A DNA stretch of 64,000 nucleotides from Pseudomonas bijieensis (GTDB taxonomy: Bacteria; Pseudomonadota; Gammaproteobacteria; Pseudomonadales; Pseudomonadaceae): assembly GCF_013347965.1 (NCBI RefSeq), contig NZ_CP048810.1, positions 5,579,501 to 5,643,500 of the forward strand, given 5' to 3'. Shown here in pieces: positions 9,354 through 18,096 of this stretch. Numbering within the stretch: position 1 is the stretch's first letter; each line of letters starts with the position of its first letter. Under the pieces are notes generated by a model, which saw only the letters and a list, made by a program, of their open reading frames with translations, was not told the DNA's origin and did not search any database. Position numbers and translations under genes: made by a program.

Positions 9354-9389
9354 GGCCGGTCCAGGCAACCTATTTATCAGAAGGTGAAA

Positions 9390-9432
9390 ACCAAAAAGCC
9401 CCGACATTCACATGGCAGGGCTTTTGTTTTTT
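9390..9432 (-). terminator. terminator of pykA
   Basis: The inverted repeat AAAAGCCCTGCC...GGGGCTTTTT (minus-strand reading) lies 15 bases past the pykA stop. T runs on both strands suggest it can work in both directions. Confidence 0.75.
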
Positions 9433-9446
9433 CAGCATTCGGTCAC

Positions 9447-10898
9447 TCAGACCATCGGGTCGCCAACATGCAGGATTTTCATCCCGTTGGTGCCACCGAT
9501 GGTGTGGTAGCTGTCGCCTTTGGTCAGGATCACCCAGTCGCCGGTCTGCACCACGCCACGCTTGACCAGCTCATCCACCGCCGCCTGGCTGACTTCGCCC
9601 GGTTGCAGGGCGGCCGGGTCAAACGGCACGGTGTAGACGCCACGGAACATGGCGGCGCGAGCCTGGGTTTCGCGGTGCGGGGAGAACGCGTAGATCGGCA
9701 CCGAAGAGCGGATACGCGACATGATCAGCGGCGTGTAGCCGCTTTCGGTCAGGGCGATGATCGCCTTCACGCCCGGGAAGTGGTTGGCGGTGTACATCGT
9801 CGCCAGGGCGATGCTCTCGTCGCAACGCTCGAAGGTCTTGCCGATGCGGTGGCTGGACGTCTTGCTGGTCGGGTGCTTTTCGGCACCGATGCAGATGCGT
9901 GCCATGGCTTGCACCGCTTCAAGCGGGTACAGGCCGGCTGCGCTTTCGGCCGAGAGCATCACGGCGTCGGTGTAGTCGAGCACAGCGTTGGCTACGTCGG
10001 ACACTTCGGCGCGGGTCGGCATCGGGTTCTGGATCATCGACTCCATCATCTGGGTCGCGACGATCACCGCTTTATTGTGGCGGCGTGCGTGCAGAATGAT
10101 CTTCTTCTGGATGCCCACCAGCTCGGCATCGCCGATTTCCACGCCCAGGTCGCCACGGGCCACCATTACGGCGTCGGAGGCCTTGATCAGGCCATCGAGG
10201 GTTTCATCGTCGGCCACCGCTTCGGCGCGTTCGATCTTGGCCACCAGCCAGGCAGTACCGCCGGCTTCGTCGCGCAGTTGACGGGCGTATTCCATATCAG
10301 CGGCGTCACGCGGGAAGGACACGGCCAGGTAGTCGACTTCCATTTCCGCGGCCAGCTTGATGTCGGCCTTGTCTTTGTCGGTCAAGGCTGGTGCCGTCAG
10401 GCCACCACCGCGACGGTTGATGCCTTTGTGGTCCGACAGCGGGCCGCCGATGGTCACGATGCAGTTCAGTTCGGTGGCGGTGGCGGTTTCGACGCGCATC
10501 ACCACGCGACCGTCATCGAGCAGCAACTCGTCGCCCACGCCGCAGTCCTTGACCAGGTCCGGGTAATCGATACCCACCACTTGCTGGTTGCCCTCGGTCA
10601 GCGGATGGCTGGTGGAGAAGGTGAACTTGTCACCGATCTTCAGCTCGATGCGCTTGTTGGCGAATTTGGCGATACGGATCTTCGGGCCTTGCAGGTCACC
10701 CAGCAGGGCAACGAAGCGGCCGTGCTTGGCGGCGAGGTCGCGCACCAGCTTGGCACGGGCCTTGTGCTCGTCGGGGGTGCCGTGGGAGAAATTCAGACGG
10801 GCAACGTCCAGGCCAGCCAGAATCAGCTGTTCGAGAACTTCCGGCGAATTACTGGCCGGGCCAAGGGTAGCGACGATTTTGGTGCGACGGACGGACAT
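9447..10898 (-). CDS. pykA: pyruvate kinase
   Basis: A 483-residue glycolytic enzyme making pyruvate and ATP from phosphoenolpyruvate and ADP. The N-terminus RRTKIVATLGPAS, the substrate/metal motif NFSHG, LGDLQGPKIRI and the signature around MVARGDLGVEIG are all present. The barrel, the inserted B domain and the C-terminal allosteric domain give full length, matching PykA (PA4329) exactly. The start ATG at 10898 has a GAGGAG ribosome site. It is a single-gene unit with its own terminator. Confidence 0.97.
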   Translation of the reverse strand: MSVRRTKIVATLGPASNSPEVLEQLILAGLDVARLNFSHGTPDEHKARAKLVRDLAAKHGRFVALLGDLQGPKIRIAKFANKRIELKIGDKFTFSTSHPLTEGNQQVVGIDYPDLVKDCGVGDELLLDDGRVVMRVETATATELNCIVTIGGPLSDHKGINRRGGGLTAPALTDKDKADIKLAAEMEVDYLAVSFPRDAADMEYARQLRDEAGGTAWLVAKIERAEAVADDETLDGLIKASDAVMVARGDLGVEIGDAELVGIQKKIILHARRHNKAVIVATQMMESMIQNPMPTRAEVSDVANAVLDYTDAVMLSAESAAGLYPLEAVQAMARICIGAEKHPTSKTSSHRIGKTFERCDESIALATMYTANHFPGVKAIIALTESGYTPLIMSRIRSSVPIYAFSPHRETQARAAMFRGVYTVPFDPAALQPGEVSQAAVDELVKRGVVQTGDWVILTKGDSYHTIGGTNGMKILHVGDPMV

Positions 10899-11042
10899 GC
10901 AAGACTCCTCAAGTTCAAGCGCCAGCGAAGGCTACTATGCTCTTTGGGTGTAGTCATTGTTCATATGCACTACTTTTTCGTTTGTTTTTCGAAGTGAACA
11001 TTCCTGAAAATTTTTGCGCTTATATGGTTTTCACATTTCCCC

Positions 11043-11073
11043 TGTGGCGAGGGGATAAATCCCCTCGCCACAA
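11043..11073. repeat. minimal palindromic repeat, GTGGCGAGGGG family
   Basis: The arms TGTGGCGAGGGGAT and ATCCCCTCGCCACA are separated by only a few bases. It lies in the pykA/lipoprotein gap and is a short relative of the larger palindrome at 41018-41150. Confidence 0.75.
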
Positions 11074-11152
11074 GAGCAGTCCCCGGCGCCATTTGCAGGC
11101 TGAAGATTTTCCCAACCAGGTCGATATAGAGCTCAAGACAGGAGAACCTCCC

Positions 11153-11527
11153 ATGCGATTCGTGCTTTTTGTTGCCCTGGCCCTGAGCGTCACGGGCTGC
11201 ACCCGTTGGTCGATGAACCATCACATGAACCTGGCCTACAAGGCCTATGAGCGCGGCAATTGCGAGCAGGTCATGCTCGAGCTGTCCCAGGTCGACCGCG
11301 CCAGCCGTGCCCGCCGCTATATGCAGCCGGAAGTCTCGATGCTGCGTGGCCAGTGCCTGGAGCGGCAGAAGCTGTTCGTCGATGCGGCGCAGACCTACCA
11401 GTTCATCATCACGCAATACCCTAACAGCGAATACGCCTTCCGTGCCCGGGCCCGGCTCGAGACCCTGCAGAGCCTGGGCCATTATCCGACCCGCAGCGCA
11501 TCGGCGATCCGCCCGACGGCGTCCTGA
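11153..11527 (+). CDS. small TPR-like lipoprotein
   Basis: A 124-residue protein with a lipoprotein signal ending in the lipobox VTGC (Cys16). A helical repeat region (about 24-110) follows, in which YKAYERGNCEQVMLEL and the segment through FIITQYPNSEYAFRAR look like tetratricopeptide motifs. It is probably anchored in the outer membrane and works as a protein-protein scaffold; its partner is unknown. The start has a GGAGAACC ribosome site. It is divergent from pykA and followed by a 290-base gap before the PilZ gene. Confidence 0.85.
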   Translation: MRFVLFVALALSVTGCTRWSMNHHMNLAYKAYERGNCEQVMLELSQVDRASRARRYMQPEVSMLRGQCLERQKLFVDAAQTYQFIITQYPNSEYAFRARARLETLQSLGHYPTRSASAIRPTAS

Positions 11528-11707
11528 CAGCCCTCCCAAGCCATGGCCGGGGGCGATCCCTGGCCACCAGAGCAACGTATATTTTGTTTATGAAAGGTTT
11601 GCGGATGTACTGGCCGCCACACAGCCTTGAGCTATATTTGTACAAATCGTCATTAGAGCTGGGTCTCTAACTTCAAGCGGCACCTGTGACCGGCAGCAGT
11701 AGGGCCA

Positions 11708-11725
11708 AGACGCTTGTAAGCGTCT
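11708..11725. other. small hairpin in the lipoprotein/PilZ gap
   Basis: AGACGCTTGTAAGCGTCT forms an 8-bp stem with a 2-base loop. No T run follows, so it is not a clear terminator. The rest of 11528-11817 shows no gene or recognisable site. Confidence 0.4.
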
Positions 11726-11817
11726 GGCACCGGGATCGGGGAGAGCGAGCTGGCGTTTGCTCGTTCCGAAGTATTCGGTTGCCCCTGTTTGGGGTCGTCC
11801 AAAAAGCGATACAAGAC

Positions 11818-12177
11818 ATGTACAAAAAACGGCGAATCGAGCGGCAGCAGCTGCCGTATTTTTTGAGAGTGTTTAATGAAGTCAACGGCAAGCCCATCGG
11901 TTTTCTGGGCAATGTTTCTGCAGATGGTCTGATGCTGATCAGCCATTTGCCGTTGATGGTCGGCGCGGACTTTGACTTGCACCTGAAAATCCCCGCCGAT
12001 GAGGGACCGCAGCAGAACATTGTGCTCCGAGCCAATTGCCTGTGGTGCCGTGAAGATGTGACGCCGCAGCATTTCGACGCCGGTTTCAGCCTGCAGTCTG
12101 CACCGCCGGAGTACGCGCAACTGGTCAGTGCGTTGCGGCAGTATTTCAGTTTTCATTCGTTGCCGGCATCGGCCTGA
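11818..12177 (+). CDS. PilZ-domain protein (cyclic-di-GMP binding candidate)
   Basis: A 119-residue single-domain protein. The N-terminal arginine motif (KKRRIERQQ, RxxxR) and the later N-V-S-A-D-G (D/NxSxxG) are the two cyclic-di-GMP contact motifs of PilZ domains, and the beta-barrel strands follow to about residue 100. The start ATG 11818 is chosen because it sits just before the arginine motif; the ribosome site is poor, and the frame stays open to 11686. It stands alone, but a diguanylate cyclase gene lies 5 kb upstream, so the window holds both a maker and a possible receiver of the messenger. Its cellular output is unknown. Confidence 0.85.
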   Translation: MYKKRRIERQQLPYFLRVFNEVNGKPIGFLGNVSADGLMLISHLPLMVGADFDLHLKIPADEGPQQNIVLRANCLWCREDVTPQHFDAGFSLQSAPPEYAQLVSALRQYFSFHSLPASA

Positions 12178-12203
12178 GCCCCGACGCCTTTTAGTGGGAT
12201 ACC

Positions 12204-12270
12204 ACCTGAGCGAGCCTGCTCGCGATGGCGCACTTGAAATCGCCATCGCGAGCAGGCTCGCTCCACAGGT
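12204..12270. repeat. REP doublet (REPIN), copy A
   Basis: A forward REP (12209-12229) and a reverse REP (12244-12268) frame the spacer CACTTGAAAT. The outer TGTGGG bases are partly lost. It marks one end of the duplicated DUF6124 block. Confidence 0.85.
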
Positions 12271-12318
12271 GTTTCACAGTTTCTAAATATTATTCAGTTG
12301 CCAGTGCCGGTGCGGTTC

Positions 12319-12687
12319 TCAGCGCTGAATCTTCGCTTCGTTATCCAGCAGCCGTTCCAGCAACAACACCCCCATCTCGCCCATCTGGTGAATCGCCAGG
12401 GCCAGGTTGCGCGGGGCGCCTTCGAGGTCTTCCGATAAATCCAGGATCAGCGTGCTCACCGAGCAGAAGGTTTCGTAGCTGTGGGCAAGCATGCCTTCGG
12501 GGTCGGCGTCGGGGGCGACGATGAAGTAGTCCAGTTGTTTGTCGGTTTTCTTGTCGGGTTGGCCGTGGTTGGGCTTGAGGTAGTAGTCCAGGGCTCTTCG
12601 TGCCGCTTCGTCGAGCTTTTCGGGATCGAGGGTTTCGTGGGGGGATAGCGGGTCGGTGTGTGGTGGGTTGGGTGTGGCTTTGAACAT
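12319..12687 (-). CDS. DUF6124 family protein, paralogue A
   Basis: A 122-residue soluble, acidic, mostly helical protein of a family that I know only from Pseudomonas, with no assigned function. The N-terminal third is proline rich (PNPPHTDPLSPHETLD); the C-terminal helices run through GAPRNLALAIHQMGEMGVLLLE. It differs from paralogue B (13719-14087) at about 12 of 122 positions. The start ATG has AAGGGAA as ribosome site. It lies behind a 300-base leader with conserved hairpins, so post-transcriptional control is plausible. The product function is unknown. Confidence 0.85.
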   Translation of the reverse strand: MFKATPNPPHTDPLSPHETLDPEKLDEAARRALDYYLKPNHGQPDKKTDKQLDYFIVAPDADPEGMLAHSYETFCSVSTLILDLSEDLEGAPRNLALAIHQMGEMGVLLLERLLDNEAKIQR

Positions 12688-13006
12688 GGTGATATTCCCT
12701 TAAGTGATGCCTTGACCACTCCGCGACTAAACGGAGGGGTGGCGGCTGTACGCAGGTTAGTCGACCGGGGGATCATCACCAAAAACCGGCGCGCCGAAGC
12801 GCCCTGCGCACAGCCACCATCAAGAGCAGGGATAGGGAACCTGACTGATGAAAGCGCAATGCATCTTGGTGACATACCCCTGGGCGACTAAACCCGATCG
12901 CTGGATATCAGCGATGCGAATCAAGTTACGGGGCAGAACCAAGGCGCACAAGCCGGCGGATTCTGGCGGATCTGTAGTCCGTTGCGCAAGGCGTTGTAGT
13001 CACTCG
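12688..13006 (-). promoter_or_regulatory. structured 5' leader of DUF6124 gene A (candidate RNA element)
   Basis: In RNA order the leader shows: a palindrome ATCGCTG-GATAT-CAGCGAT (12915-12897); a GGG/CCC hairpin with loop TTTAGTCG (12895-12882); a long arm GGTGGCTGTGCGCAGG (12818-12803) pairing with 12756-12739; a GC-rich hairpin inside that arm (12803-12788); the single-stranded CGACTAA (12763-12757); and a last hairpin CTCCG/CGGAG with loop TTTAGTCG (12736-12719), 32 bases before the ATG. The two TTTAGTCG loops can each pair with CGACTAA. I do not recognise this as a named RNA family. Confidence 0.55.
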
Positions 13007-13152
13007 GAGATGTCCCACATCAAAAGCTGCCACTTGTCGGTACTGTCAGGTTTAACAGGTGTTCGAGTCGATAGCCCTGACGTTTACTGCACCTGAGAGT
13101 TCTTTTGATGGCGTCGCCAACCGGAACGCCCTTTAGAACGGAGGTGTTAGTC

Positions 13153-13509
13153 ATGGCTAATACTGTGGTGATACGCGCAACCCGCGCAGGCTATGGTTAT
13201 TGGGCAGACCTTGAAGTGGAGTACAGGTGGACTGGTAACCGATTTTATGTGGATACAAAACGCTACCGGGCAGCCAAAAACGATCGCACATCCGGCGATC
13301 TGAAAGTAGGGCTCGTTTCAGGGACTGGAAATACCGGGTGGATGGCGTTAATTAGTAACGGTAATCAAAATGGTGAGTGGCACGCTTTCGTCAGGAACCT
13401 GTCTGTGGAGGGAGATGGTCGCTCTGGAACGATACATTTCAATTGGATATACGACAGGCCTAAGGAAGACGATGTCAATATGACGGGGGAAGTAAACGTT
13501 TCCGCCTAA
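13153..13509 (+). CDS. hypothetical protein, 118 aa, between the DUF6124 duplicates
   Basis: Not recognised. It begins at ATG 13153 after a strong GGAGGTG ribosome site. The sequence is rich in beta-strand-forming, aromatic and glycine residues (ARTRAGYGYWADLEVEY-like start, then WMALIS, GEWHAFVR, IHFNWIYDRP) with no signal peptide, helix bundle or cysteine, which suggests a small cytosolic beta-sandwich. Base composition is clearly lower in GC than the flanking genes. It is the only gene between two direct copies of the DUF6124 block and is transcribed opposite to them, as expected for cargo captured between repeats. Function unknown. Confidence 0.75.
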   Translation: MANTVVIRATRAGYGYWADLEVEYRWTGNRFYVDTKRYRAAKNDRTSGDLKVGLVSGTGNTGWMALISNGNQNGEWHAFVRNLSVEGDGRSGTIHFNWIYDRPKEDDVNMTGEVNVSA

Positions 13510-13599
13510 TCCCATCAGGATTAACGACGAATTCGAAAGAAGCGTAGCCGAAGTGGCGCCACAAGAGATTAGGGATGGACTTGTGACCACCCCAATCCA

Positions 13600-13668
13600 C
13601 TGTGGGAGCGAGCCTGCTCGCGATGGCGATTTCAAGTGTGCCTTCGCGAGCAGGCTCGCTCCCACAGG
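13600..13668. repeat. REP doublet (REPIN), copy B
   Basis: A forward REP (13600-13627) and a reverse REP (13642-13668) frame the spacer ATTTCAAGTG, which is the reverse complement of the spacer in copy A (CACTTGAAAT). The doublet is therefore inverted relative to the otherwise directly repeated block. Confidence 0.85.
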
Positions 13669-13718
13669 TTCTGCATTAGCTTCTAGATATTATTCAGTCG
13701 CCTATGCTTGCGCAGCCT

Positions 13719-14087
13719 TCAGCGCTGAACCCTCGCTTCGTTATCCAGCATCTTCTCCAGCAACAACACTCCCATCTCGCCCATCTGGTGAATCGCCAGC
13801 GCCAGGTTGCGCGGGGCGCCTTCCAGGCCTTCGGATAAATCCAGGATGAGCGTGCTCACCGAGCAGAAGGTTTCGTAGGTATGCGCGAGCATGCCTTCGG
13901 GGTCAGCGTTTGGCGCGACGATGAAGTAATCCGGTTGTTTGTAAGGTTTTTTGTCGGGTTGGCCGTGGTTGGGCTTGAGGTAGTAGTCCAGGGCTCTTTG
14001 GGCGGCTTCGTCGAGCTTTTCGGAGTCGAGGGTTTCGTGGGGGGATAGCGGGTCGGTGTGGGGCGGGTTAGGTGTAGCTTTGAACAT
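13719..14087 (-). CDS. DUF6124 family protein, paralogue B
   Basis: A 122-residue paralogue of the protein at 12319-12687, about 90 percent identical by eye. Changes cluster in the middle (KPYKQP for KTDKQL) and at the last residues (NEARVQR). It has the same start and length, with ribosome site AAGGAGACC, stronger than in copy A. It is followed by the inverted REP doublet. Both copies keep an intact reading frame and show few replacements, which argues that both are still selected. Function unknown. Confidence 0.85.
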   Translation of the reverse strand: MFKATPNPPHTDPLSPHETLDSEKLDEAAQRALDYYLKPNHGQPDKKPYKQPDYFIVAPNADPEGMLAHTYETFCSVSTLILDLSEGLEGAPRNLALAIHQMGEMGVLLLEKMLDNEARVQR

Positions 14088-14403
14088 GATTAGGTCTCCT
14101 TAATGGGCCACCAACCGGTTCGCGACTAAACGAATGTAGGGTGGCGGCTGGACGCAGGTTAGTCGACCGGCGGAGACACGAAATCCGGCGCGCCCGAGGG
14201 CGCCCTGCGTACAGCCACCATCAAGTAAGGGATAGGGAAACCCCACTGGATGACGCCTGTGCACATCGTGTCGAACCGCCGGGCGACTAAACCCGATCAC
14301 TGGATATCAGCGACGCGAATCAAGTTACGGGGCAGAACCAAGGCGCACAAGCCGGCGGATTCTGGCGGATCTGTAGTCCATTGCGCAAGGCGCTGTAGTC
14401 ACC
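14088..14403 (-). promoter_or_regulatory. structured 5' leader of DUF6124 gene B (candidate RNA element)
   Basis: It has the same elements as leader A: palindrome 14314-14296, TTTAGTCG loop between GGG/CCC (14294-14281), long arm 14218-14203 with 14158-14140, CGACTAA at 14165-14159, and a last hairpin TTCG/CGAA (14134-14119) around TTTAGTCG. The closing stem of this last hairpin differs in sequence from copy A but still pairs, while the 8-base loops are unchanged. Confidence 0.55.
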
Positions 14404-14430
14404 CGGACCTTTGCTGGCTCGCTGTAGGAC

Positions 14431-15762
14431 CTAGGCGGTCCCGGCCTTTTTCCAGGCCAGGTATTGGGTCACCAGGTCCGCGCCCAACTCACTGGGGCGC
14501 GAGTCCAGGGCCGGGACGCCGTGGGCGGCCAACTGCTTGTGCAGCTCGGCCCGTGCATTCAAATAATCCACCGTCCCGCAGTAGGCCAAGGCCTCGGGCA
14601 CGGTTTGCACGGGTTCCTGGCGCAAGCGGTCGAGGGCCTCTTCCCGCAGGCTGGCCACCAGCACCCGATGCTGTTGGCCCAGACGTTTCACCGCGGCGAG
14701 CAGGTCCGCGTCGTCCTCATCCCGCAGGTTGGTCACCAGCACCACCAGGGCCCGGCGTTTTTGCCGGGCCAGCAGTTGGGTCACGGCCGCCTGGTAATCG
14801 GCGGGGCGTTGGCTGCTGTCGAGGTCGTACACGGTGTTGAGCAACACGTTGAGCTGGCCCGTGCCTTTGACCGGGGCGAGGTAGCGGGTTTGCTCGCTGG
14901 CGAAAGTGCTCAGACCCACGGCATCGCCCTGGCGCAGTGCGGTGTAGCTGAGCAGCAGGCAGGCGTTGAGGGCGTGGTCGAAGTGCGACAACTCGCCGTC
15001 CTGGCTGCGCATGCGCCGGCCGCAATCGAGCATGAAGATGATCTGCTGGTCGCGTTCGTCTTCGTACTCCCGGGCAATCGGCGTGCGATGACGGGCGGTG
15101 GCCTTCCAGTCGATCTGGCGCAGGCTGTCGCCCTCGCGAAATTCGCGCAGTTGATGAAATTCCTGCCCCTGGCCGCGCCGTTGCCGCTGGCGAATGCCGA
15201 GCTGGCTGAGCCAGTTGTCCACCGCCAATAGCTGGCCTTCGTAGAGCCTGGCGAAATCCGGGTAGACCCGAGTCTCATCGACCACGTCCAGCCGGCGCTT
15301 GCCGGTCCACAGGCCCAATGGGCTCGGCAGGTTGGTTTCGCACTGGGCGAAGGTGAAGTGGCCGCGCTTGAGCGGGCGCACGCGGTAGCCGACCTGGCTG
15401 TGCTGGCCGGGTTGAAGCTCGACCGACAGCGGCAGGTTTTCGAAGTCCAGGCCCTGGGGGATGTGGTCGAACATTTCGATGCTCAAGGGCTGGGCGAATT
15501 CATGCTGGATTTGCAGGTGCACTTCGCTCCAGCGCCCCAGGGCCAGGCTTCCCGGCATCTGCCGTTGCACCCGGGGCGAGGGCAAGCGCCTGAGGCGCGC
15601 CGCGTCGAGTATGGCCAGGACCAACAGGGCCAGCAGCAAGCCCCAGTTGATCGACAGCAACGTCGATGGCACCGCGATGCCCAATGCCCGCAGTGCGCCG
15701 AGCGCGATACTCACGGCCAGCAACAGGGCGAGCCAGGTCAGTAGCAGGCGTGAGGGTTTCAT
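14431..15762 (-). CDS. DUF58 domain protein of MoxR cluster
   Basis: A 443-residue protein with two N-terminal membrane helices (about 8-55), a beta-rich middle, and the DUF58 core (REFREGDSLRQIDWKATAR). A von Willebrand A-like fold follows, with the metal-site start MLDCGRRM. The ATG at 15762 is chosen because it opens the first helix and because farther upstream is REP sequence. It is the last gene of the RDD-SpoIIM-DUF4129-DUF4350-MoxR-DUF58 set. DUF58/MoxR pairs are thought to act as chaperone-adaptor units that mature or insert protein complexes; the client here is unknown. Confidence 0.88.
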   Translation of the reverse strand: MKPSRLLLTWLALLLAVSIALGALRALGIAVPSTLLSINWGLLLALLVLAILDAARLRRLPSPRVQRQMPGSLALGRWSEVHLQIQHEFAQPLSIEMFDHIPQGLDFENLPLSVELQPGQHSQVGYRVRPLKRGHFTFAQCETNLPSPLGLWTGKRRLDVVDETRVYPDFARLYEGQLLAVDNWLSQLGIRQRQRRGQGQEFHQLREFREGDSLRQIDWKATARHRTPIAREYEDERDQQIIFMLDCGRRMRSQDGELSHFDHALNACLLLSYTALRQGDAVGLSTFASEQTRYLAPVKGTGQLNVLLNTVYDLDSSQRPADYQAAVTQLLARQKRRALVVLVTNLRDEDDADLLAAVKRLGQQHRVLVASLREEALDRLRQEPVQTVPEALAYCGTVDYLNARAELHKQLAAHGVPALDSRPSELGADLVTQYLAWKKAGTA

Positions 15763-15817
15763 CGCAACATTCCCTTTGGAGGAAATGCAGAGCGAGCTTT
15801 TGTGCAGAGGGGACTCA

Positions 15818-15904
15818 TGTGGGAGCAAAGCTTGCTCGCGAAACAGGCACCTCGATTTCTGCGAGACCGCGTCGCTTCCATCGCGGGCAAGCCTTGCTCC
15901 CACA
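15818..15904. repeat. divergent REP pair between moxR and the DUF58 gene
   Basis: Arms TGTGGGAGCAAAGCTTGCTCGCGA (15818-15841) and TCGCGGGCAAGCCTTGCTCCCACA (15880-15903) face each other. They break what would otherwise be a tightly packed operon and could form a transcript hairpin. Confidence 0.8.
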
Positions 15905-15931
15905 TAAATCCCCTTATCATGCTGGTGTTAT

Positions 15932-16932
<1,001 letters not shown>

Positions 16933-16936
<4 letters not shown>

Positions 16937-18096
16937 AAGGCATTCCTGAGAGTTTGCAAATGGGCGACCTGGCGGCAGAACTCTGCGCTGGACATACGCT
17001 GTTTCGGTCGTGGGCTCAACGCCTGGCTGATGGCTCGGGTGGGTTGCCGGGTCAGGCGGGCGAGGACCTGCCATTGTTCGGCGACGGCCAGTTGTTCGAA
17101 GCCTGGATGAAGGTAGCGCGCCCGGCGCAGCAGGTCTTGTTGCAAGGCGTGCAACAAGTGTTGCTGGCCGTTGTGGCGCAGGTGGAAACCGGCGCTGGCC
17201 TGCACGTGTTCTTCCAACTGACGTCGCGCCTTGGGGGCCGGTTGTTGCAGTGGGCCATGACGCACCGCCGAACGCCAGAACCACAGGGCAATCAAGGCGA
17301 GTAGCGCCACCAGCGCCTGGGGAAAGTAGCGCAGCAGCAGGGTCAGCAGGTTGTCATGGTCGGTGTTGTACAGCAGCGTGACGTCGGTGTCGGCACTCAA
17401 ATACCAGAGCAACCAGGCGTTGTCGTACTGCTCGATGTTCTCGTTCTTCCACAGCTCGGCGTCGGTAATCACGGTGATCGAGCCCAGGCCGAGGTTCAGT
17501 TGCATCATGTGGGTCGACAGCGCGCTGTTGGCCCAGGCCTGGGCCAGGTTATGCGGGTCTTCGAGGTGAAAGTCGGTGTCGAAGCCGACATACGCCGGCG
17601 CCTCTTCGTCCTCCAGGTAGAGCTTGGTCAGCTCGGGATAACGGTCCTTGATCAGTTCGGGCGCCGGCTCCTTGAGGTCCTTGCTCAACAGTTGATGCAG
17701 GCGCACGCGGTCGAGCAGCAAGTCGCCGCTGCTACCGGTGGTCTCGTCCCACAAGGCTTCGGCAACGAAGAGCAAGCGCCCGCCGGCCCGGGTCCAGTTC
17801 ATCAACTGTTCGACCTCCCGTGGCGTCATGTGGGTTCGCTCGCCCAGCAATAGCAGGCTGTGCTGGCGAGGCTCCAGGGTGGGCAGTACGTTCAGGTTGT
17901 TGGCGTGCTCGACGTTGATACCCTGCTGGCGCAGGAAAAGCTCGGCGGCCAGGTAAGGATTGGCCTGGGCTTGCGGGGAGGGGCCGTGCTCGATGGTTTC
18001 CTCGTAGGGGACGGCCTTGGCGTAGAGATAGAAGGCCAATGCGCCCACCAGCGCGGCGAGCACGGCGCCGATCAGCCAGCCTGCGTGCCGACTCAT
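16933..18096 (-). CDS. DUF4350 domain membrane protein
   Basis: A 387-residue protein with an N-terminal membrane anchor (about 7-27) and a large extracytoplasmic alpha/beta domain (30-260) that includes LLLLGERTHMTPREVEQL and GGRLLFVAEALWDE, a ThuA/glutamine-amidotransferase-like fold. A second membrane helix (about 268-287) and a basic cytosolic tail follow. It overlaps both neighbours by four bases (MoxR downstream, DUF4129 upstream), so translation is coupled. No catalytic residues can be assigned. The function of the family is unknown. Confidence 0.85.

Larger units (their letters stand above)
12204..13006 (-). repeat. direct duplication of about 0.8 kb, copy A (partner 13600-14403)
   Basis: The same order of REP doublet, DUF6124 gene and long leader ending in TTGTAGTCAC is found twice, about 1.4 kb apart and in the same orientation. 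Coding parts and the distal leader are nearly identical; the middle of the leader has diverged except for its paired segments. Confidence 0.85.
13600..14403 (-). repeat. direct duplication of about 0.8 kb, copy B (partner 12204-13006)
   Basis: Second copy of the REP doublet, DUF6124 gene and leader block. The recognisable homology ends at TGTAGTCACCCGGA near 14405, just outside the DUF58 gene. Confidence 0.85.

Noticed and set aside
13105..13152. upstream start for the 118-residue unknown gene
   Set aside because: The GGAGGTG site fits ATG 13153; the earlier start has no ribosome site.
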